From Dehalococcoidia bacterium (GTDB taxonomy: Bacteria; Chloroflexota; Dehalococcoidia; SAR202; UBA826): a stretch of 5,865 bases of DNA. Under the pieces are notes generated by a model. That model had not been told where the DNA came from, did no database searches, and saw only the letters and a program-made list of their open reading frames with translations. Both the position numbers and the translations under genes were made by a program. The stretch covers positions 1-5,865 of the forward strand of contig DTSF01000016.1 in NCBI GenBank assembly GCA_012965485.1, given 5' to 3'. Position 1 is the stretch's first letter. Each line of letters starts with the position of its first letter. Shown here one piece after another: positions 1 to 4,585 of the stretch.

Positions 1-409
1 TTGATCCTCCTCCTGAAGAGCGAATAGCAGGTATAGCCGCTTTTATTCCTAAAAATGTTCCCTTTGTGTTGATATCCATGACTCGATCCCATTCTGATTC
101 TGAGGTGTCTAGTAACATCATTCTAGATGTAACTCCTGCGTTGTTTACTAATACGTCTAATTTTCCAAAAATTGAAATAACTGTTCCAATCACCGAATCC
201 CATTCTGAGGCTTTGAGCACGTCAAGCTGTGTGAATACGCATCTTGCACCAGAAGCGGCTATTTCAGATGCTATTTTTCTTCCTTCGTTTTCTAGTATGT
301 CAGCTATGACTACGTGAGCGCCTTCGTCAGCAAACATTTTGGCTTCGGCGGCTCCCATACCTCTGCTACCACCAGTAATTAATGCAACCTTGCCTTTTAA
401 TCGCCCCAT
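1..409 (-). CDS. Short-chain dehydrogenase/reductase (classical SDR), N-terminal 136 residues, cut by window edge
   Basis: This is an NAD(P)-dependent oxidoreductase of the classical SDR family, expected to be cytoplasmic; the substrate cannot be told from what is visible. Read on the minus strand from ATG at 409-407, the frame stays open for 136 codons to the window edge. Visible motifs are the Rossmann glycine motif TGGSRGMG (residues 12-19), an acidic residue at the end of the second strand (D37 in VIADI), which in this family favours NAD(H) over NADP(H), a conserved Asp in QLDV (D63), NNAG (89-92), and the structural Asn of helix 4 (N114 in DINTKG). The catalytic Ser and YxxxK lie past the edge, since the visible part ends at SSGGGS, just before the usual catalytic-serine strand. 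The start is supported by GAGG six bases upstream of the ATG and by the normal family N-terminus (GKVALITGG). The gene is divergent from the respiratory operon, with no evident functional link. Class call is confident; substrate is unknown. Confidence 0.93.
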   Translation of the reverse strand, partial: MGRLKGKVALITGGSRGMGAAEAKMFADEGAHVVIADILENEGRKIASEIAASGARCVFTQLDVLKASEWDSVIGTVISIFGKLDVLVNNAGVTSRMMLLDTSESEWDRVMDINTKGTFLGIKAAIPAIRSSGGGS

Positions 410-534
410 CAGACACCTCATTGTTTATTTCTTGTCTCTGAAGCATCGCTGAATGTAGGTGACTAGCCTCAGAATCAGGATTTTAGGTTATCGAGTCTCC
501 ACTTACAAACTGAAAAATTTGACTGAGAGTTCCC

Positions 535-564
535 TTGACACCCCTAATATGTGAATGTGATAAT
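535..564 (+). promoter_or_regulatory. Predicted sigma70-type promoter of the Act operon (perfect -35, extended -10)
   Basis: TTGACA at 535-540 is a perfect -35 hexamer. Eighteen bases later GATAAT (559-564) matches the -10 consensus at five of six positions. It is preceded by TGT (556-558), the TGn extension that strengthens -10 recognition. Transcription would be expected to begin near 571, giving a leader of about 26 bases to the ATG at 597, or about 59 bases to the alternative TTG at 630. It is the best-scoring promoter I can find in the window and lies directly upstream of the first operon gene. The sigma-factor assignment is inferred from consensus only. Confidence 0.65.
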
Positions 565-571
565 TTTCACC
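556..571. promoter_or_regulatory. CRP/FNR-family-like palindromic operator overlapping the -10 element
   Basis: TGTGA (556-560), six bases, then TCACC (567-571) matches the CRP-type consensus TGTGA-N6-TCACA at nine of ten fixed positions. The site also lies within a slightly wider inverted pair, GTGAA (551-555) and TTCAC (566-570). It covers the -10 of the promoter above, a position normally associated with repression. If transcription instead starts near 605, the site centre (563.5) would be at about -41.5, a class II activator position. CRP/FNR-family regulators often control respiratory genes, so the context is sensible, but the regulator and its true consensus in this host are unknown. 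Confidence 0.4.
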
Positions 572-596
572 CGATTGACTAGACGATAACTAGGTT

Positions 597-929
597 ATGT
601 TCGTCGAAAAAAAAGGTGGTAACAGGCAATTGGAGATAGATCCAAATTATATTAGCGCCGCAGTCTGGGCGGATATAAAAATTTTCACACACAATATGAC
701 ATTTTTTGTGTTGTTCATAATCATTTTTGCCGCCAATATGCTGATAGGTCACAACGCGATACCTTCTTTGGTTAAATCGCGTCATCTGCCGGCTTTGCTT
801 TCAAAGTTGCGACCCCCTTTATATTTGGTTGCTGCCGTGTCTTTCGCTGCTGCAATCTACTTTGTTGTTACTGCATTTGCTGGCGGGTTAGATGCTATTA
901 GAGCTATATACCCTGAATTTTGGATTTAA
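597..929 (+). CDS. Unrecognised small two-helix membrane protein, first gene of the Act operon
   Basis: I do not recognise this 110-residue protein. It has a hydrophilic N-terminus (1-33), a hydrophobic helix at about 34-51 (rich in Phe and Ile, followed by GHN), a basic connecting segment at about 59-72 (KSRH and SKLRPP), a second helix at about 75-95 (Ala/Val/Phe-rich), and a short tail ending PEFWI. The basic loop between helices predicts that the loop is cytoplasmic and both ends lie outside. There are no cysteines or CXXCH motifs, so it should not carry covalent heme or Fe-S. It ends 17 bases before actA and lies just behind the operon promoter, so it may be an accessory or assembly subunit of the complex; that is inference from position. 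The start is uncertain: ATG 597 has almost no Shine-Dalgarno, whereas TTG 630 (codon 12) is preceded by AAGGTGG at 613-619. The shorter form would be 99 residues and keep both helices. Confidence 0.75.
   Translation: MFVEKKGGNRQLEIDPNYISAAVWADIKIFTHNMTFFVLFIIIFAANMLIGHNAIPSLVKSRHLPALLSKLRPPLYLVAAVSFAAAIYFVVTAFAGGLDAIRAIYPEFWI
613..619 (+). promoter_or_regulatory. Ribosome-binding site favouring the internal TTG start of the first operon gene
   Basis: AAGGTGG lies ten bases before an in-frame TTG at 630-632, while the upstream ATG at 597 is preceded only by TAGG two to three bases away. A run of eight A residues (607-614) directly precedes and overlaps this site. That suits an untranslated leader better than a coding region, where such runs invite slippage. 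The spacing is a little long, so both starts remain possible. Confidence 0.4.
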
Positions 930-946
930 CATAGGACAGTGCTGAT

Positions 947-1549
947 TTGATACCAGGTGATTTCCAGCCTCAGAAACCGACGGGAACCCAGCTCGCTAAG
1001 CTGGGAGTGCTCGGCGTTGTCCTGCTTGGGGTTTTCATTGGTGTAGTTCTGGTTTTGACCTTCGTGATTTCATCATGGTTGGGTAGGCCCGTTATATTTG
1101 GGCACGATGGCCCAGACCAGCCAATCGAATTTCCTCATGAAACCCATGTGAAAGAACTTGGTATGGATTGCACCTTCTGTCACCGGACTGTTGAAAAAGA
1201 AGCTGCTGCATCTGTTCCGGCCGCAGGTCTGTGTATGACATGCCACTCGGCTGTTGGTGACGAATTAGAAGGTATTACAAAAATGAGAAGCCTTTACGAG
1301 GATGGAAGATCTATTCATTGGGTTAGAGTCCATAGAGTTCCAGATCATGTTCGTTTTGTACATGAAGCCCACATAAGATACTTTTCTGAGAAGGAAGGGG
1401 TAGAGGCTAAAGATGTGTGCGCCACTTGTCACGGAGATGTGGCGAGTATGGATAAAGTTAAGCAAATTAGAGCTCTCAAGATGGGTGACTGCGTTAACTG
1501 TCATAAGCAAAATAATGCTCCAACGGACTGTGTTACATGTCACTATTAG
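947..1549 (+). CDS. actA: ActA: membrane-anchored pentaheme cytochrome c of Alternative Complex III
   Basis: This is the multiheme cytochrome subunit that passes electrons from the Fe-S part of ACIII towards a soluble carrier or oxidase on the outer face of the membrane. The 200-residue protein has one N-terminal transmembrane anchor (about 19-41) and five CXXCH heme-c motifs at 75-79, 96-100, 158-162, 182-186 and 195-199, the last directly at the C-terminus. Extra histidines likely to serve as distal heme ligands appear in FPHETH (62-67) and in the segment IHWVRVHRVPDHVRFVHEAH (123-142), a pattern I associate with ActA and related class III-type cytochromes. Five hemes on one anchor agrees with characterised ActA. 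The start is TTG at 947: an in-frame stop lies at 932-934 and no ATG or GTG lies between, while the Shine-Dalgarno (GGA at 934-936) is weak, so translation may depend on coupling to the preceding gene. ActB1 follows 9 bases later. Confidence 0.92.
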   Translation: MIPGDFQPQKPTGTQLAKLGVLGVVLLGVFIGVVLVLTFVISSWLGRPVIFGHDGPDQPIEFPHETHVKELGMDCTFCHRTVEKEAAASVPAAGLCMTCHSAVGDELEGITKMRSLYEDGRSIHWVRVHRVPDHVRFVHEAHIRYFSEKEGVEAKDVCATCHGDVASMDKVKQIRALKMGDCVNCHKQNNAPTDCVTCHY

Positions 1550-1558
1550 AGGTAGTCC

Positions 1559-3805
1559 ATGGCTTTAACTAGAAGACAATTTTTGACCCTGATGGGAGGG
1601 TCAGCCGGTGCTGCTGTTCTGTTCCAGGCCTGTGGGTTACCGGAGAAAGAGCTTTTAATCGACTCTCCTCCTGCTATGCCCGAGGATTTGGTATCTGGGA
1701 TCGACAACTGGTACGCAACTACAAATCACCAGGGCGGGAGCTCTGAAGGGATTGTTGTAAGAGTAATGGAGGGTAGAGCCAAAAAAGTGGAAGGGAATCC
1801 AGACTATCCACTTAATCTGGGCGGGCATAGCGCACTCTCTGAAGCGGCCCTTCAAGGACTTTATCATCCTGACCGTATAAGCGCCCCACTGGTTAGAACT
1901 GGTACAAGAGGTTCTGGGGAATACAGAGAAATAAGCTGGGACGATGCCATAGCAAGACTTAGCTCGCGATTGGGTGAACTTGAGAATTCCAACGAAAGTA
2001 ATAAGGCAGTTTTTGTCAGTAGCCCGACTGGAGGCCATGCAGGGCTTGTGCTGGAAAAATTTGCTGATTCGCTCGGTGCTCGTTATTTGTCATATGAAGC
2101 ATTGGAGACTAATGTTCTTAGGGGCGCTCTCAAGGAAGTGTTCGGCACCGATTCGATTCCTGAATTTGACATCGATAATGCAGATTTGGTCCTGTCTTTT
2201 GGAGCAGATTTCTTGTCCTCCTGGGTGTCTCCCACGAGATACGCCCGAGGCTACGGAGAATTTAGGCAGGGACATGAGCACAGGGGTAAGCTTATACATG
2301 TAGATTCAAGATTTTCTATGACTGCTGCAAATGCTGACCAATGGGTGCATGTGAATCCTGGAACTGAAGGGTTGCTTGCAATGAGTATCATGCAGGTTTT
2401 ATCTTCGAGCCACTCGAACGCGGTTTTTGGCGATCTGGATGCTGATGGAGTACTCGATTCCTACTCCCCCGCCAATGTAGCGAAAGAAATTGGAGTATCT
2501 GTCGATACCATCAATCAAATCGCCGAGGACTTTTCTCATAGTGAACATCCGATATCTCTAGGTGGAGGATCTGCCGGTGCACATACAAACGGTACTCAAA
2601 ATCTGAAAGCTATCTACTCTCTAAACCATGTGGCTTCAAACTTTGGAAAAAAAGGTGGAGTTCTTTTGAATCCGACCTCACCTATTGATGGGGTTGGTGT
2701 TGCGTCCCCTTCTAATTCGTTTTCAGAGTTTCATCGGCTGGCAGAAGAAATGAAAGCCGGAAACGTTAGCGTTTTGATGGTTAAGGATGCGGATGTTTAT
2801 TATGGAATGACAGATACCGTTGACATGAAGGTAGCCTTGGATAGTGTGCCTTTAATTGTCAGTTTTGGAGGTATGATGGATGATACTACCTCCATAGCCG
2901 ACTTAATATTGCCCCAACACCATTTTTTGGAAGATTGGGGTACGGACGTTCCACTCGCCGGTCCTGGCTATCAGATGGTAGGGTTTCAGCAGCCTGTAGT
3001 AAGGCCTTTCTTTGAGCATAGGGGTAGCAATCTTGGCACCAAAGGGTTCGCCGATATACTCATGGCCACTGCCCAAGTAATGGGTAAAGATTTAAGATTG
3101 GACGGAGAAACTTTTAGAGAAGTAATTAGAAATGATGCTAAAAGGTTATATGAATTGGATCGAGGCCAGACAGGCTCGAATAGCTTTGAAGGCTTTTGGA
3201 ATGGGGTTCTTCAAAGAGGGGGCTGGTGGGACACATCCTCCAAGGTAGATGATGTTCCGGAGGTTACGAAGCTTGATGGTGTAGCGTCTCCAGAGTTTGG
3301 CGGACTTGATCAAGAATTTTATATACAACCATTTATTTCTACGTTAAGTGATGGTAGTGCAGCTGCTTTGCCATGGCTTCAGGCTATGCCAGACGCTATA
3401 TCGACCGCCACATGGCAAACTTGGGTTGAAATAAACCATAAAGTTGCTGAGGAAAAAGGAATATCAGAAGGGGATGTGTTGGAGATCCGACCATCAAATG
3501 GCCGGACCATTAAAGCCTTGGCAATGCCTAATCCTGCTGTGCCACCGGACACTATAGGAATTCCTATAGGACAAGGTCATAGGGATGGCGGCAGGTACTC
3601 AGCAGGAAGGGGTGCAAATATTTTGTCGATCCTCGATCCCAAACTTGACTCTGAAAATGGATCATTGGCTTGGGCTGCAACTAGAGCCAATATCACAGCA
3701 ACCGGTGAATGGATTCGCGTCCCGAAATTTGAAAATACCGTTCCCGAATTTCCGCGCGACGAACATCACCATATCATTGAAATCACTTCTGGTGACCATA
3801 ATTAG
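1559..3805 (+). CDS. actB1: ActB1: Tat-exported molybdopterin-oxidoreductase-like subunit lacking Fe-S and Mo ligands
   Basis: This is the large structural subunit of ACIII, related to the catalytic chain of DMSO-reductase-family enzymes but not expected to bind molybdopterin or catalyse. The 748 residues begin with a twin-arginine signal (TRRQFL, 4-9), a short hydrophobic run and Cys25 in LFQACG, a possible though imperfect lipobox. Cys25 is the only cysteine in the protein, so the N-terminal Fe-S motif and a Cys metal ligand of true molybdoenzymes are both absent. MopB-fold landmarks are present: HPDRISAPLVR (103-113), SWDDAI (126-131), KLIHVDSRFSMTAANADQW (244-262), ADLILPQHHFLEDWGT (447-462) and a C-terminal dinucleotide-binding-like domain from about 590 (ISEGDVLEI, then IGQGH at 670-674). 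The start has GAGG at 1549-1552, six bases before ATG. In many ACIII this domain is fused to the Fe-S domain; here the protein stops after the MopB part and the next gene supplies the Fe-S domain. Confidence 0.9.
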   Translation: MALTRRQFLTLMGGSAGAAVLFQACGLPEKELLIDSPPAMPEDLVSGIDNWYATTNHQGGSSEGIVVRVMEGRAKKVEGNPDYPLNLGGHSALSEAALQGLYHPDRISAPLVRTGTRGSGEYREISWDDAIARLSSRLGELENSNESNKAVFVSSPTGGHAGLVLEKFADSLGARYLSYEALETNVLRGALKEVFGTDSIPEFDIDNADLVLSFGADFLSSWVSPTRYARGYGEFRQGHEHRGKLIHVDSRFSMTAANADQWVHVNPGTEGLLAMSIMQVLSSSHSNAVFGDLDADGVLDSYSPANVAKEIGVSVDTINQIAEDFSHSEHPISLGGGSAGAHTNGTQNLKAIYSLNHVASNFGKKGGVLLNPTSPIDGVGVASPSNSFSEFHRLAEEMKAGNVSVLMVKDADVYYGMTDTVDMKVALDSVPLIVSFGGMMDDTTSIADLILPQHHFLEDWGTDVPLAGPGYQMVGFQQPVVRPFFEHRGSNLGTKGFADILMATAQVMGKDLRLDGETFREVIRNDAKRLYELDRGQTGSNSFEGFWNGVLQRGGWWDTSSKVDDVPEVTKLDGVASPEFGGLDQEFYIQPFISTLSDGSAAALPWLQAMPDAISTATWQTWVEINHKVAEEKGISEGDVLEIRPSNGRTIKALAMPNPAVPPDTIGIPIGQGHRDGGRYSAGRGANILSILDPKLDSENGSLAWAATRANITATGEWIRVPKFENTVPEFPRDEHHHIIEITSGDHN
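3552..3569. repeat. Perfect 18-bp palindrome inside actB1
   Basis: CTATAGGAATTCCTATAG reads identically on both strands with no spacer. It lies inside the C-terminal domain of actB1, encoding the TIGIPIG segment, and symmetry ends at both flanks (A and G). It could be an accident of the codon pair ATA-GGA recurring around ATT-CCT. No function is assigned. Confidence 0.5.
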
Positions 3806-3844
3806 GACACTAGAACCTCTGAGGAAAAAAATAGGAGCAAATCG

Positions 3845-4585
3845 ATGGTAGATTCTAATAAATGGGGAATGGTTGTTGATGTTGATCGGTGTACTGGGTG
3901 CCAGGGGTGTGTGGTTGCCTGTCAATCTGAGAACAATATACCCATCAATTTAGAAGAACATTTTAATCAGCGCAGAGCCATACAATGGATAAGGATTGAA
4001 AGGTATTGGGAAGGTGAGTACCCAGACGTGAAGGCCAGATTTATTCCTATTATGTGTCAACACTGCGGAAATGCGCCTTGCGAGCCAGTTTGTCCAGTCT
4101 ACGCTACTTATCATAATGATGAGGGACTGAACGTACAGGTTTACAATCGCTGCATAGGTACAAGGTTTTGCGCGAATGGATGCCCTTATCACGTCAGGTT
4201 TTTCAATTTTTGGGAGCCAGAGTGGCCTGAAAGTCTCAAAAATCAGCTAAACCCAGATGTGACGGTTAGAAGCCGCGGAATAATGGAGAAATGCAGTTTT
4301 TGCGTTCAAAGAATCCAAAGGTCCACCAGAGAATCTGAAAGGGACAATGAAGTTTTAGAGGATGGAGACAGAGGTCTTAATCCAGCCTGTGTGAATGCCT
4401 GTCCCACTAATGCGCTTATTTTTGGTAATTTTAATGACCCTGATAGTACGGTGTCCAAAATGAAAGAGGACGCAATGCAAGAAGGGGGGCGTGGATATCG
4501 CCTGATGGAGAATTTAGGTACAGAGACCAACGTTATCTACCTAAAAAAAGTTGATGAGTCTTTTGGGGTCACCCATGGTTACTGA
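3845..4585 (+). CDS. actB2: ActB2: ferredoxin-like Fe-S subunit with three [4Fe-4S] and probably one [3Fe-4S] cluster
   Basis: This is the electron-transfer subunit of ACIII, carrying electrons from the quinol site in ActC towards the ActA hemes. The 246 residues contain four cysteine motifs: C16/C19/C22/C26, C71/C74/C79/C83, C103/T106/C109/C113 and C150/C153/C182/C186. In the third motif (NRCIGTRFCANGCPY) Thr replaces the second Cys, leaving three ligands, as expected for a [3Fe-4S] cluster; a [3Fe-4S] cluster plus three [4Fe-4S] clusters is known for ActB. Other ActB hallmarks are CQHCGNAPCEPVCPV (71-85), VYNRC (99-103) and NPDVTVRSRGIMEKC (136-150). There is no signal peptide of its own, so it probably crosses the membrane as a passenger of the Tat-tagged ActB1. 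GGAG at 3834-3837 lies seven bases before ATG. The gap to actB1 is 39 bp, and the 3' end overlaps actC by 11 bp. A DmsB/PsrB-like chain of another complex is the alternative, but flanking ActA and ActC argue for ACIII. Confidence 0.92.
   Translation: MVDSNKWGMVVDVDRCTGCQGCVVACQSENNIPINLEEHFNQRRAIQWIRIERYWEGEYPDVKARFIPIMCQHCGNAPCEPVCPVYATYHNDEGLNVQVYNRCIGTRFCANGCPYHVRFFNFWEPEWPESLKNQLNPDVTVRSRGIMEKCSFCVQRIQRSTRESERDNEVLEDGDRGLNPACVNACPTNALIFGNFNDPDSTVSKMKEDAMQEGGRGYRLMENLGTETNVIYLKKVDESFGVTHGY

Larger units (their letters stand above)
410..596. other. Divergent intergenic region between SDR and respiratory operon
   Basis: A 187-bp non-coding stretch separates two divergently read genes. Its right half carries the operon promoter and a palindromic operator-like site, annotated separately. 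For the SDR side, the only minus-strand pair I could pick is TTTTCA followed 18 bases later by GATAAC, each matching consensus at four of six positions, so that promoter remains unassigned. An 8-mer, TAGGTTAT, occurs at 484-491 and again at 591-598, but this may be chance. No tRNA, riboswitch-like fold or terminator was recognised. Confidence 0.6.

Noticed and set aside
66..317. Plus-strand open frame of 83 codons
   Set aside because: It lies antisense to the SDR reading frame, which shows clear family motifs. The plus-strand translation has no recognisable features.
94..478. Shared words between the SDR gene and the intergenic region: a 10-bp inverted pair (101-110 with 411-420) and a 12-bp inverted pair (94-105 with 467-478)
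   Set aside because: Matches of this length are expected a few times by chance in a window of this size, counting both strands. One copy lies in coding sequence and the other covers the SDR ribosome-binding site.
484..598. TAGGTTAT repeated at 484-491 and 591-598 as possible operator copies
   Set aside because: An 8-base repeat within 187 bp is not rare, and the spacing and flanks give no further support.
1655..2038. Minus-strand open frame of 127 codons inside actB1
   Set aside because: It is antisense to strongly conserved MopB-like sequence, has no recognisable motif, and is best explained as a shadow frame.
3806..3844. Possible terminator or attenuator between actB1 and actB2 (CCTCTGAGG at 3816-3824)
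   Set aside because: The inverted repeat has four-base arms and a one-base loop, too tight for a hairpin, and no T-run follows. The spot carries the Shine-Dalgarno region of actB2.
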